From an uncultured Opitutia bacterium (GTDB lineage: Bacteria > Verrucomicrobiota > Verrucomicrobiia > Opitutales > UBA953), in the NCBI GenBank assembly GCA_937874455.1, contig CALNBE010000019.1, positions 1-17,196 on the forward strand: a stretch of 17,196 nucleotides of DNA. Reading direction: 5' to 3'. The translations under genes and the position numbers were made by a program. Numbering within the stretch: the stretch's first letter is position 1; every line of letters begins with the position of its first letter. This document shows, piece after piece, positions 1 to 8,207 of the stretch. Below the pieces are notes generated by a model, which was not told the DNA's origin, did no database searches, and saw nothing but the letters and a program-made list of their open reading frames with translations.

Positions 1-604
1 GTGAGGTTTGCATCTTCGGCGCAGCTTGGGGCATTGGCCCGTTGATCGTCTCGTAGGCTGCGTTCAGGCGAGCCACCACTTTGTCCGTGATATCCAACGC
101 AGGATCGACATAAAGCACCAGCGCGCCGCGTTGCTCGCTATTCAACACCAGTTGCGCGCCGGTCTCCCGGGCCACGGTGGCCACGCAGGGGCGCAATTCG
201 CTCATGAGCGTGCGCAAGTTTTCCACGCGCCGGGCCTCGAGCGTCTCCATTTTGGCGCGCTGGCTCTGGGAGAAAAGCACCTGGGCCTTCTGGTATTCCT
301 GAATTTTGGCGTTCCCGGCGGCCTTGGCATTGTTGCGCGCAGCTTCGCTGTTGAGCGGGTTTTCCACTTCCTTCCGCAGCTTTTCTATTTCCTCCTCAAT
401 TTGTCTGAAATGGGCAATCGCCTGCTTTTCCTCCGCCTCCAACTGCTTGGCCTCCGCCACCATGCGAGACGTGAGCTCGGCGGCTTTTTTGTATTCGGTC
501 AGGATTCGGGCCGTGTCAACAGTGGCGATCCGGGCCGCATCCTGAGCCGTCGCAACCGCAGCCAGCGCGGTGGAGAAAAAAATGGTAAGAAACAGCCTTT
601 TCAT
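1..604 (-). CDS. OmpH/Skp-family periplasmic chaperone, 3' end cut by window edge
   Basis: About 201 residues are visible from the ATG at 602-604 to the left edge, with no stop reached. The first 20-21 residues form a Sec signal peptide (MKRLFLTIFF, then STALAAVATAQ). Next comes a short strand (ARIATVDTARIL) and a long charged Ala/Glu/Lys/Gln-rich region at about residues 40-135, as expected for the coiled-coil tentacles of Skp. The C-terminal part (TGAQLVLNS, then DITDKVVARLN) matches the OmpH return to the body domain. Skp/OmpH proteins hold unfolded outer-membrane proteins in the periplasm for delivery to BamA. The gene lies 38 bases downstream of bamA on the same strand, the classical bamA-skp order. 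Skp homologues are usually about 160-200 residues, so little is missing. A weak GAGACGG lies just upstream of the start. Confidence 0.88.
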   Translation of the reverse strand, partial: MKRLFLTIFFSTALAAVATAQDAARIATVDTARILTEYKKAAELTSRMVAEAKQLEAEEKQAIAHFRQIEEEIEKLRKEVENPLNSEAARNNAKAAGNAKIQEYQKAQVLFSQSQRAKMETLEARRVENLRTLMSELRPCVATVARETGAQLVLNSEQRGALVLYVDPALDITDKVVARLNAAYETINGPMPQAAPKMQTS

Positions 605-642
605 AAAACCGTCTCTTTTTGGGAAAATAAGAGAAAAGACAA

Positions 643-3171
643 TCAAAACACCGTTCCGAAGGAAAAGTTGAACCGCATGCCGTCGTCATTGTCCGGTCCC
701 GCGGTAATCGGAAAACCGAGGTCCAGGCGCATCACGGCGCCCATGATGAGGATTCGCAGCCCGACGCCGGCATTGTCATTGTAGCCGGAGCTGCTGAAGT
801 CAAACCGGCCACTGTTCACGAAACCCCAGTCGTAAAACACCGCGAATCGCAATTGTTCGATCAGCTTAATGGTGTATTCCGCACTGAAGAAGCCGTAAGT
901 CTGCCCACCCATCGGCTCGTCGCCTTCAAATGGCCCCACGTGCCGGTACTTAAATCCGCGCATGGAGTAAGGGCCGCCGAGGTAGAACCGTTCGTAAAAC
1001 GGGATCTGCTTTCCGCCAAAGCCGACCATGGAGCCGGCCCGTGCCTGCAATTGCAGGGTTTGTTCCCCGGTGTCGAAAATGGGGAGCCATCGGGCGGCCC
1101 GGGCTTCGATTCTGTAGTAGTTCACATCGCCACCAAAGGGTCCGCCCGCCACATACTGGGAGAGCGACAGCCGGCTGCCGTCGGTAGGGAAAAACCAGTC
1201 GTTGCGGGTGTCCCGCGTAAAACTCAGCCCGATTTTGGAAATCAGCTTTGAGCCGGCCTCCTCCTGAATGAAATTGGGCGCGGTGGAAACGATGTCGCGG
1301 ATGCGCACATCCTCAATCCGGTAGCTCAGGCGGGCCTGAATGCGCTCCAGCACGTTGCGGCGCAGGTAAAATTCCGTCCCCAACCGACGCTCTTCGTAGT
1401 CGCTGCTGTCGTAGCTGTTGTTGGTGAGAAACGCCTCGTAGCCGAACGCCAGGTCGCGGTCCATCACCGAGGGCTCCTCGAAGCTTTGGGTAATGGAGCT
1501 GGATTCGGATCCCAGTTGCACGCGCAACCTGAACTTTTGTCCGCCGCCACGGAAATAATTCCGAAAATTGAAGATGTCGAAATTGCTCTCAGAATACTCC
1601 GCGAAGCCCACCACCTTTTCCACAGTACTGAAGCCCGCGCCAAAGGACAGGCTGCCGGTGCGGCCTTCCTTCAGGTCGATGCGCAGATTCCTTTGCCCCG
1701 GCACGTTGGTGGAGACGTCAGTCAACTTGACCGACTCAAAGAAATTGGTGTTCCGCAGCCGGGCCTCGGAGCTCCGCATCCACACGGAATTAAACACGTC
1801 GCCAGGCGTCAGTGCCAGCTCGCGAAGGATCACCCGGTTGCGGGTCCGGGTGTTGCCGTAGATGCTGATAGAGTTGAGATAATACTTGCGGCCTTCGGAG
1901 ACATGGAAGATCAGGTCAATTTTCCCAGTCTGCAAATTGGGCTCCCGGGTTACCCCAACCCGGCAGTTCAAATAGCCAACCATCCCGTAGTAATCCTGGA
2001 TTTTTTGCACCGCTTGGGTCACCGCCGTGGGGGAATACCAGTCGCCCGGCGCCAGCGAATCGAAATTGGTGCGAATCTCACTCATGTCACGCGCCTCGAT
2101 GCCTTGGGAAAAAACCCAGTCGTAGAGCCGGTCGCCCCAAGGATAGGGTCGGAGGTTTTCCTTGCTGCGGGTCGCCAGCTGCTGAAGCAATGTCTCTGTC
2201 TTGAAATGCGCGCCCCACCGGGCGTCTTCCCCCAGTGTATTTCCTTTGACCTGGATGTCGCCTACTTCGTAGCGCTTTCCCTCGGCAATTTTGATCCGGA
2301 TGTCCAGCCTCCCTGGATCGTCCTCGTCCACGAGGTATTTGACCTCGGCAGCCTGATCGGGGATTTCCACGTCCAGAAACCCTTGGTTCCGGTAGAAATC
2401 CCGCAGCTTTTCCAAGTCCTCGCGAAATTCCTCCGGGTGGAAACGCCCATAATTGGTCAGCCAAGGGAGCTTCCAGAACCGCCAGGTCGAAGTCTCCATT
2501 TCCCCCAACAAATCCCCGGAGGAAATGTACTCGTTGCCTGCAAAGGCAATGTCTTCCACTGAGGTGTTGTAGCCCTCCTCGATGACGAAGGTGATCACCG
2601 CCGTCCCCGCCTTCTCATCGCGATCAATGCGCGGGGTGATCTTCACAAAGGGAAATTTCTTCTGGTATTTCTTTCGCAGTTTTTCCTCCGAACGCTTCAC
2701 CAGCACCTCGTCCAGCGGGTCGCCCACCTGCAGCAAGACCTCCTTCATCAGGCCACCGGAGAAAAAGCTGTGCGCCGCCCACTCATGGTTTCCCTCGAAC
2801 AAAATCCCCTGCACTCGCAGCCGCGGCACCAGATAAACCACCGCCTTCACCGTCCGGTCCGGCAGCAGTTCGGGATCAATGCTGACAAACGCATACTGCC
2901 CGGTCCGGTAAAGCGCTTGAATCGAGGAGTCCGCCTCCGGAAGCAAATAAGGGCTTCCCTCTTTCAACTGCACATGCGCGGCCACCGCGCCAGTGTCCAC
3001 CGGGTGCGCGCCCTCGAAGCGGTATTCGATCTGGGAAATTGTCGGCCGCGCCGGAATTTGCGCCGCGGGGGCGGTCGGGGCGGCGTCCTGGGCCCAAAGC
3101 GTCCCGGACGGCAGGCCGGAGGCGCCCGCCATCAAAATGGCGAGCAGACTGGGTTTAAGCATTTTGCCCAT
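643..3171 (-). CDS. bamA: Outer-membrane protein assembly factor BamA
   Basis: About 842 residues, the normal size for BamA/Omp85, which folds and inserts beta-barrel proteins into the outer membrane. The N-terminus is a signal peptide (MLKPSLLAILMAGAS, with cleavage near LWAQ). Several POTRA units follow in the first 420 or so residues, recognisable by repeated EG-x-Y / GN blocks (EEGYNTSVEDIAFAGN, EGKRYEVGDIQVKGN, EGRKYYLNSISIYGN). The C-terminal half is the 16-strand barrel. It contains ERFYLGGPYSMRGF, carrying the conserved (V/M)RGF loop-6 motif, and ends in an aromatic residue (FNFSFGTVF) as barrel proteins do. The frame stays open to a TTG at 3189. I chose the ATG at 3171 because it gives a good signal peptide; the ATG at 3162 is also possible. 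Either way the start lies inside the end of dnaB. No Shine-Dalgarno sequence is visible. Confidence 0.93.
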   Translation of the reverse strand: MGKMLKPSLLAILMAGASGLPSGTLWAQDAAPTAPAAQIPARPTISQIEYRFEGAHPVDTGAVAAHVQLKEGSPYLLPEADSSIQALYRTGQYAFVSIDPELLPDRTVKAVVYLVPRLRVQGILFEGNHEWAAHSFFSGGLMKEVLLQVGDPLDEVLVKRSEEKLRKKYQKKFPFVKITPRIDRDEKAGTAVITFVIEEGYNTSVEDIAFAGNEYISSGDLLGEMETSTWRFWKLPWLTNYGRFHPEEFREDLEKLRDFYRNQGFLDVEIPDQAAEVKYLVDEDDPGRLDIRIKIAEGKRYEVGDIQVKGNTLGEDARWGAHFKTETLLQQLATRSKENLRPYPWGDRLYDWVFSQGIEARDMSEIRTNFDSLAPGDWYSPTAVTQAVQKIQDYYGMVGYLNCRVGVTREPNLQTGKIDLIFHVSEGRKYYLNSISIYGNTRTRNRVILRELALTPGDVFNSVWMRSSEARLRNTNFFESVKLTDVSTNVPGQRNLRIDLKEGRTGSLSFGAGFSTVEKVVGFAEYSESNFDIFNFRNYFRGGGQKFRLRVQLGSESSSITQSFEEPSVMDRDLAFGYEAFLTNNSYDSSDYEERRLGTEFYLRRNVLERIQARLSYRIEDVRIRDIVSTAPNFIQEEAGSKLISKIGLSFTRDTRNDWFFPTDGSRLSLSQYVAGGPFGGDVNYYRIEARAARWLPIFDTGEQTLQLQARAGSMVGFGGKQIPFYERFYLGGPYSMRGFKYRHVGPFEGDEPMGGQTYGFFSAEYTIKLIEQLRFAVFYDWGFVNSGRFDFSSSGYNDNAGVGLRILIMGAVMRLDLGFPITAGPDNDDGMRFNFSFGTVF

Positions 3172-4627
3172 GCGGTGCGGGTGATTCAAAGCGGGTCAGG
3201 CTGCGATTAAATAAAAGATGGATCTCTCCGGTAGGCCCGTTGCGTTGCTTGGCAATTATTAATTCGCGGTCCACCACCGGGGAATAGTCCTCGGCATCCC
3301 CCTCCTCCCGCTCCTTCGAAGCACGGGAGCCTCGCCGCTTCTTGTCGATCAGCAACACCATGTCCGCATCCTGCTCGATCGAGCCCGACTCGCGCAAGTC
3401 CGAGATGCGGGGCGCGCGATTTTCGTCCTCGCTCTTGCGATTGAGCTGCGCCAGCGCAACGATCGGCAGGCCAAATTCCTTCGCCATCGCCTTGATGCTG
3501 CGCGAGGCTTCTGCGATCTGCTGCTCCCGGGAAACGCTGTTGTCAGTGCCATTGATCAGCTGCAGGTAGTCGATGACGATTAGGCCGATTTTATGCTGCT
3601 GCACCAGTCGGCGCGACTTGGCGCGGATTTCCAAAATATTTTGTCCGCCCTGGTCGTCGATATAGAGCGGGGATTTATGGTATTCCTTGGCGGTGTCCGC
3701 AATGTGCTCCAGTTGCGACCGATCCACAAAACCCTCCCGCACCCGCCGCAAGTCCACCCGCGAACGCGAGCACAACAGTCGCATCGCCAGCTCCCGCGAC
3801 GGCATTTCCAGACTGAACATCAACGTGGGAATCGGATCACGCCGCTTGGGGAACAAAGCCCCCTCGATGAAATTGAGCGCAATCGAGGTTTTTCCCATCC
3901 CCGGTCGCGCCGCCACCACAATCATTTGCCCGGGGTGAAATCCGAAACACATCTTGTCAAGATCCGCAAAACCCGTCGGCACCCCGGTCACCGCGCCCTT
4001 GTTTTCCTGCAGAAAATTCATCATCTCCAGCGCCTCGCCCACCGGGCCCTGAATGTGCTGGGCGCTGTCGGTGATACGATCCTGGCTGATTTCGAAGAAA
4101 CTCTTCTCCACCGAATCCAGCATGTGATCCAGCTCGTCGTCGGGCCGGTACGCCCGCTCCACCGTGGCAGTCGCCGTGCTGATCAGTTTGCGGAGGAAAT
4201 ATTTCTCCCGCACAATCTCCATCCAGTGCGCCGCATGCGCGGTAACTTCGATCCGGTTGGTCAGCTCATTCAGGTAGGCGGCTCCGCCGACGGATTCCAG
4301 TGCGTTAACCGCGCGCAACGCCTCGCTCAGCGTGATTTCGTCGATGCCGACGCCCTTGGTGTTCAGCTCCACCATCGTCTGAAAAATCAACTGGTGCGCG
4401 ATGGTGAAAAAATACTCGGGACGCAGCTTGCGCGCCATGCACTGGCTCAACACATCGCCGCCGCCCTCCAAAATGCAGCTCGCCAGCAATCCCTGCTCCG
4501 CGTCGATGTTGTGCGGCGGCACCCGGTCCACCACCGGGGAAACAGCGGAGGAATCGGCGGTTTTGCGGGAGGCACGCTTGGAGGAAATTCGTTTTTCGGC
4601 AGGACTGCTCATGAGAAAGTCGCGCAT
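3155..4627 (-). CDS. dnaB: Replicative DNA helicase DnaB
   Basis: About 490 residues from the ATG at 4627. The hexameric DnaB helicase unwinds DNA ahead of the replisome. The N-terminal primase-binding domain begins at PPHNIDAEQGLLASCIL, after a basic, Ser/Lys-rich extension of about 35 residues. The RecA-like domain carries Walker A (ARPGMGKTS, near residues 240-248), the H1a-like FSLEMPSREL, Walker B (IGLIVIDYLQL, near 347-357) and the family motif DLRESGSIEQDAD. A late GPTG block follows. The frame is open to a GTG at 4666, and an ATG at 4612 is also possible. A GGAGGGG lies upstream of 4627 but is rather far from it. The 3' end overlaps the start of bamA by about 17 bases, which suggests one transcript. 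No intein or frameshift is seen. Confidence 0.94.
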   Translation of the reverse strand: MRDFLMSSPAEKRISSKRASRKTADSSAVSPVVDRVPPHNIDAEQGLLASCILEGGGDVLSQCMARKLRPEYFFTIAHQLIFQTMVELNTKGVGIDEITLSEALRAVNALESVGGAAYLNELTNRIEVTAHAAHWMEIVREKYFLRKLISTATATVERAYRPDDELDHMLDSVEKSFFEISQDRITDSAQHIQGPVGEALEMMNFLQENKGAVTGVPTGFADLDKMCFGFHPGQMIVVAARPGMGKTSIALNFIEGALFPKRRDPIPTLMFSLEMPSRELAMRLLCSRSRVDLRRVREGFVDRSQLEHIADTAKEYHKSPLYIDDQGGQNILEIRAKSRRLVQQHKIGLIVIDYLQLINGTDNSVSREQQIAEASRSIKAMAKEFGLPIVALAQLNRKSEDENRAPRISDLRESGSIEQDADMVLLIDKKRRGSRASKEREEGDAEDYSPVVDRELIIAKQRNGPTGEIHLLFNRSLTRFESPAPHGQNA

Positions 4628-4758
4628 GCTAAACGCATCCGCCCCTCCGTTGAAATCCGATTCCACTCAGAACCATTTCCGGCCCAGTTCCGGGCAGGCT
4701 CACAGCTTGTTCACAGTTTTCCGCGCCGACAGTTTCCTCCTCGGCACTCCAGCCAAAG

Positions 4759-4791
4759 AAAAAAACCCTTCTCAGCTGGAGAAGGGTTTTT
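4759..4791 (-). terminator. Intrinsic terminator downstream of tRNA-Gly
   Basis: There is a perfect 12-bp stem (4762-4773 with 4779-4790) with a 5-base loop. On the minus strand it is followed by seven T residues (complement of 4759-4765). It begins four bases past the CCA end of the tRNA, so it should end the tRNA transcript before dnaB. The T-rich flank on the other side means it could also work from the plus strand. Confidence 0.85.
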
Positions 4792-4794
4792 AAA

Positions 4795-4870
4795 TGGAGC
4801 GGGCGAACGGGCTCGAACCGTCAACATCCACCTTGGCAAGGTGGTACTCTACCAATTGAGCTACGCCCGC
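4795..4870 (-). tRNA. tRNA-Gly (anticodon GCC), CCA encoded
   Basis: The minus strand folds into a full cloverleaf. The acceptor stem is GCGGGCG/CGCCCGC, the D arm begins GCTC with AATTGGTA in the loop, and the anticodon stem is CCACC/GGTGG around the loop TTGCCAA, giving anticodon GCC. The T arm contains GGTTCGAGCC. The discriminator base is T, followed by a genomically encoded CCA (complement of 4795-4797). A strong terminator follows immediately. The gene sits between the PstS-like gene and dnaB, 28 bases from the former. Confidence 0.96.
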
Positions 4871-4886
4871 GTTGAAAGAGATGCGG

Positions 4887-4915
4887 CAAACTGGCTAATC
4901 AAGATTTCTTGTCAA
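4887..4915 (-). promoter_or_regulatory. Possible promoter for tRNA-Gly
   Basis: A perfect TTGACA (complement of 4910-4915) lies about 40 bases before the tRNA 5' end, inside the last codons of the upstream PstS-like gene. No good -10 box stands at the right spacing; the best candidate (AGTTTG, 17 bases away) is poor. The assignment rests on the -35 box and its position only. Confidence 0.3.
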
Positions 4916-5774
4916 GCCTTTGAATGGCGTTTGCCCGAATATTTTTTGGCACCGGCATGAATCCCGTTTCCTGCAAGGCCGCCGCCGTGGCGTCGCTGAA
5001 CACCGGGGCCACAAAAGGCTGCAGCACCGGTTGTTTCGCCTTGGGGAAGACCAGATAAAGCGGAATCGCGATAGGATAGTCGCTGTTGTAAAGATTGCTG
5101 GCGTCCGGCGCATAGGCATTGCCCTCCTGGTTCGCCTTCACCCGCAGCGTTTTCACCTGATCGCCCTCCGGCGGGAGCGCTAGCAGGGCAATCGCGCCGA
5201 CATTCTCCACCACATAACCCAGCGCCTCATTATCTCCGCCCATGAAGCTCATCTCCTGCCGGTAATCCCCGCCATGCAGCACCACTTTGCGAAACAGCGG
5301 CGTCACCATGCCAATGTCGTAACGGGTGGATACGCAGTAAATCGGCACATCGAGCCCGCTGCCTTTGACGGTATTCCAGTGCTTGAGATCCGCCTCCTGC
5401 AGTCGGCCGTAAATGCCCGCCAGCGTAGTCAGGTCAATTTCCTCCAAGGCGTTGCGCTTGTTGACCACCACCGCCACCACTTGGTAGGCCACGGGCACCG
5501 CCTCCCATTCGCCCTTGGCAATTTCCTCCACCTTGCTTTTGTCCGGCAGCAGCAGCAACGCCGCGTCAGCCTTCCCCGTCCGCAAATTTCGCTCGCCCAG
5601 CAAGCTTCCCTCCAGGCTCACGCTGGAACCCGCCGCCGCCGGCCCCATCTCCTTGACGATCGCGGAGGAAACCGGCCCTTTCAACAGATCCGATCCGGCT
5701 AGCGTCGCCGCGCCTCCATTCAAGGCGAAAGCTCCCATTCCGGCCAACACACAAGCAGCAAGGCGAATAAGCAT
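4899..5774 (-). CDS. PstS-like periplasmic solute-binding protein, orphan
   Basis: 291 residues from the ATG at 5774, which gives a signal peptide (MLIRLAACVLAGMGAFAL, then NGGAATLA) and has AGGA four bases upstream. The frame continues further upstream without a stop, but those residues look non-coding. The body fits the PBP-like (PstS) fold. VAYQVVAVVVNKRNALEEID followed by LTTLAGIYGR and a Trp resembles the core V-x-VVVN-x(n)-L-LxxIF-W block of phosphate-binding proteins. YVVENVGAIALLAL and DYPIAIPLYLVF match the later PstS strands. However, the G-S-G phosphate-loop motifs typical of PstS are not visible, so the ligand need not be phosphate. No pstC, pstA, pstB or phoU lies next to it. It follows the HAF-repeat gene after 104 bases. 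Confidence 0.7.
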   Translation of the reverse strand: MLIRLAACVLAGMGAFALNGGAATLAGSDLLKGPVSSAIVKEMGPAAAGSSVSLEGSLLGERNLRTGKADAALLLLPDKSKVEEIAKGEWEAVPVAYQVVAVVVNKRNALEEIDLTTLAGIYGRLQEADLKHWNTVKGSGLDVPIYCVSTRYDIGMVTPLFRKVVLHGGDYRQEMSFMGGDNEALGYVVENVGAIALLALPPEGDQVKTLRVKANQEGNAYAPDASNLYNSDYPIAIPLYLVFPKAKQPVLQPFVAPVFSDATAAALQETGFMPVPKNIRANAIQRLDKKS

Positions 5775-5878
5775 GCATCCTGAAAAAGATTTTCCCCGCC
5801 CAGCGCAAGCCCAGGCTCCGGGGATCCCGCCGCAGGTATTTCCTTTGCCGACTCTTTTTCCGCCGCCGTCCGCCAACC

Positions 5879-7438
5879 TCAATCGCGCTTCCTCCGCGAC
5901 TCCGGCTCTGCGGCTTTTTTCTCCGGCGGCACTTCCCACAGCACCGATGTTTTCCACATGAACGATCCTTTCCTGCTGGTGCGGAATTTTCTTTCACAAA
6001 TTCCCTGTTGGGCCAGCCAGTCATGGACATGCCACCAGACGCGCTCCACCGCCGTTGATTCGTCATCGACATCCAGTTCGTAAAGACTCAACACGCCCAC
6101 GATCTGTCCGGCATTGTTGATGTCGGTCACATGCACCCCCCAATCCCCGCGCAGCACCTGTGAGTTCTTCCACGGCACTTTTATGTCCAGCTCCCGGATG
6201 CCCGCCTCCCGCGACCACACCCAGCTCCGGGAAGATTTCCCCGGCAGCATGGCGGTGTGCGATTCGCCGATCACCTGTCCGTGGTCATTGATCTTTTTGG
6301 CGGTGCTGTTTTTCGTCCCCTCCAGCAACGGCAGCAATTCGGGTGCTTTTCCCGGGAGCCAGACAAAGGGCAGCTCATCGGAATAGCGGTCTTCTTTGTG
6401 CCTTTCTTTTCTTAAAAAAACATTCCCGACAATGGTGCCAGCTTCGGTCCAATCCCTGATCCCCACCTGCTCCCGGCCGCCAAATGCAGGAACCACCTCT
6501 AGGCCAGCTTGCCGGCTCCATCGGAAAACCGCCCCTCCTCGCTCCTCGGTATATTGAATCGTCCCCAAAACCAACCCCGTTTCCGTCAACGCCACCAGCT
6601 GAATCCGCTTCGCATCCTCGAACGTCGCCAAAACCTCCAACCCGTCTTTCTGCGTCCACAAAAACACCGACCAGCCATCATCCCCATTCAATTTAATTTT
6701 CCCCGCCACCTGTCCACGGTCGTTCAATAAGCCCGCGACGGTTCCCTCGCCCAACCGCGTCACCCCCGTCGTTTCGCTCCAGACAAAAGCTTCCGTGGAA
6801 GTCTGCCCCAAAACCATCCCCGCTTCGTTGATCCCCACAACGGATTGGCGCTGCTTTTTCAGCGCTACCCCTATTTCGCTCAGCCCCTTTTCTTTTGACC
6901 AAACCAGGCCCTTAAAGCCATGCATCAGCGTCACCACGCCTCTGACGTTGGCCTCCTGAAATCTTTCTTTCCCATCCAGTACGGGCAGTGCCAGTTCCCC
7001 AGTTTCCCGCGACCAAAGGAAATAACGCAGCGACGGCGCCTTCCCATCGCTCCGCATAAACCAGCCTCGGCTAACCCATTCCAAAGAACACTGCCCTTGC
7101 CCCGGCAAAGTGTAAACAGAGCGCAATCCCTGCTGTTTGTCCCAAAGGAAAATTCCCTTGCTAACCGGCCATGGCGGATCCATCCGAGATTTGCCCCAGA
7201 GGCCCTCAATCGTGCCGTCCTCGTAAATGCGCGTAGGGCCAAGATACGTTCCGCCCAAGGAATCTTTCACATAGTCAAAAGTGTCTCCGCCCGTGTTCAA
7301 AAACACTGTCGGGTAAAGCGGCTCCGGGGCAGCCGATGCCAATCCGGCCAACAACACCGGCAGCATGGCGCGGAGGAAAATGCGTCGAATGGTGGCGACC
7401 GTCTTTTGGCCGGAGCGCCGGGGTTGGGCCGTTTTCAT
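5879..7438 (-). CDS. Secreted HAF-repeat protein of unknown function
   Basis: 519 residues from the ATG at 7438. The N-terminus is basic (MKTAQPRRSGQK) and then hydrophobic (AMLPVLLAGLASAAPEP), a likely signal peptide. The body is built from repeats of the extracellular HAF type, each pairing an aromatic-Leu/Val-Trp segment with an I/L-N-x-x-G-x-V-x-G turn. Examples are GINEAGMVLG with AFVWSETTGV, LLNDRGQVAG with VFLWTQKDGL, KINDHGQVIG with WVWSREAGI, and DINNAGQIVG near the C-terminus. Such repeats are predicted to form a beta-propeller-like fold, and no enzymatic role is established. I see no sorting signal or membrane anchor. The end is charged (EPESRRKRD). No Shine-Dalgarno sequence precedes the start. 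It may share a transcript with the PstS-like gene downstream. Confidence 0.75.
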   Translation of the reverse strand: MKTAQPRRSGQKTVATIRRIFLRAMLPVLLAGLASAAPEPLYPTVFLNTGGDTFDYVKDSLGGTYLGPTRIYEDGTIEGLWGKSRMDPPWPVSKGIFLWDKQQGLRSVYTLPGQGQCSLEWVSRGWFMRSDGKAPSLRYFLWSRETGELALPVLDGKERFQEANVRGVVTLMHGFKGLVWSKEKGLSEIGVALKKQRQSVVGINEAGMVLGQTSTEAFVWSETTGVTRLGEGTVAGLLNDRGQVAGKIKLNGDDGWSVFLWTQKDGLEVLATFEDAKRIQLVALTETGLVLGTIQYTEERGGAVFRWSRQAGLEVVPAFGGREQVGIRDWTEAGTIVGNVFLRKERHKEDRYSDELPFVWLPGKAPELLPLLEGTKNSTAKKINDHGQVIGESHTAMLPGKSSRSWVWSREAGIRELDIKVPWKNSQVLRGDWGVHVTDINNAGQIVGVLSLYELDVDDESTAVERVWWHVHDWLAQQGICERKFRTSRKGSFMWKTSVLWEVPPEKKAAEPESRRKRD

Positions 7439-7500
7439 GGGGAATTTGTATCTGCCGTTCTTCACGATCCTTCCGAATCCGCAACCCATTTCCTCCGCAC

Positions 7501-7530
7501 AAAAAAAGCCCGGCGCGAGAGCGGCCGGGC
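7501..7530 (-). terminator. Intrinsic terminator downstream of rpmA
   Basis: The stem GCCCGGC/GCCGGGC (7508-7514 with 7524-7530) has a 9-base loop and is followed on the minus strand by seven T residues (complement of 7501-7507). It lies 24 bases past the rpmA stop and closes the rplU-rpmA operon. Confidence 0.85.
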
Positions 7531-7554
7531 GGAAGAAAGCGACTGGGCAAAAGC

Positions 7555-7797
7555 TTACGCCTGAATGGAGACCGAGCGGTGCTCGGCGTCCCACTGGACG
7601 GTACCGTCCTTGAGGGCGAAAAGCGTGTGATCGCGGCCCATGCCGACATTCTTGCCGGCGCGCATCCGGGTGCCGCGCTGGCGGATCAGGATGTTGCCCG
7701 CCTTGGCGGTTTGCCCGCCGTAAAGCTTCACGCCGAGGCGCTGGGCGTTCGAGTCGCGTCCGTTGCGGGAAGTTCCGCCACCTTTTTTGGTTGCCAT
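7555..7797 (-). CDS. rpmA: 50S ribosomal protein L27
   Basis: 80 residues, usual size. The N-terminus MATKKGGGTSRNGRDSN is the flexible bL27 tail that reaches toward the peptidyl-transferase centre. LGVKLYGGQ, AGNILIRQRGT and VGMGRDHTLFAL are family signatures. The tail begins directly at MATKKGGG, so there is no cleavable N-terminal extension of the Firmicutes kind. It lies 28 bases downstream of rplU in the standard rplU-rpmA order and is followed by a terminator. The bases before the ATG are pyrimidine-rich (CACCTCCAACCC) with no Shine-Dalgarno sequence. Confidence 0.97.
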   Translation of the reverse strand: MATKKGGGTSRNGRDSNAQRLGVKLYGGQTAKAGNILIRQRGTRMRAGKNVGMGRDHTLFALKDGTVQWDAEHRSVSIQA

Positions 7798-7825
7798 GAC
7801 TTAAAAGTAATTGGGTTGGAGGTGA

Positions 7826-8140
7826 TTAACCTTTGATGGATTCGATCTTGATCACCGAAAGTTCCTGACGGTGACCCCGGCGGCGGGCGTAGCCCTTGCG
7901 ACGGCGGTGCTTGAAGATGCGGATCTTTTCGCCACGCTTGTTCTCCAAGATTTTGGCGGTGACGCTGGCACCTGCCACCAAGGGCGTGCCGATTTTTGCC
8001 GCAGCACCTTCGCCCAAGAAAACTACCTGGTCCAGGTTGACGGTGTCCCCGGCTTTGGTCTCCGGGTAAAGATTGACGGTGATAATGTCGCCTTCTTTGA
8101 CCGTGAACTGACGGCCTTGGGTGATGATGGTCGCTTTCAT
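7826..8140 (-). CDS. rplU: 50S ribosomal protein L21
   Basis: 104 residues from the ATG at 8140 (MKATIITQGRQFTVKEGD), the usual bL21 start and length. The frame is open to a TTG nine codons earlier, but that extension (LPPPYTKV) is not family-like. The C-terminal block KRGEKIRIFKHRRRKGYARR is the strongly conserved rRNA-contacting segment of L21. It is first in an rplU-rpmA operon and lies 67 bases downstream of the lipoprotein gene. A promoter is expected in that gap, but I cannot pick out convincing -35 and -10 boxes. Confidence 0.96.
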   Translation of the reverse strand: MKATIITQGRQFTVKEGDIITVNLYPETKAGDTVNLDQVVFLGEGAAAKIGTPLVAGASVTAKILENKRGEKIRIFKHRRRKGYARRRGHRQELSVIKIESIKG

Positions 8141-8207
8141 GACTTTCGTGTAAGGGGGCGGGAGCAAAGAGCCGAATCAGGGGAATGCAAGCCAGTTTTT
8201 CCGAAAA

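Noticed and set aside
4707..4715. TTGTTCACA upstream of dnaB, similar to a DnaA box
   Set aside because: One mismatch to TTWTNCACA, and I saw no cluster of further boxes or AT-rich region; a single weak match is not evidence for an origin or DnaA control.
3593..4960. Long open frame on the plus strand opposite dnaB
   Set aside because: It is antisense to an unmistakable DnaB, is His/Arg/Pro-rich without family likeness, and runs through the tRNA gene.
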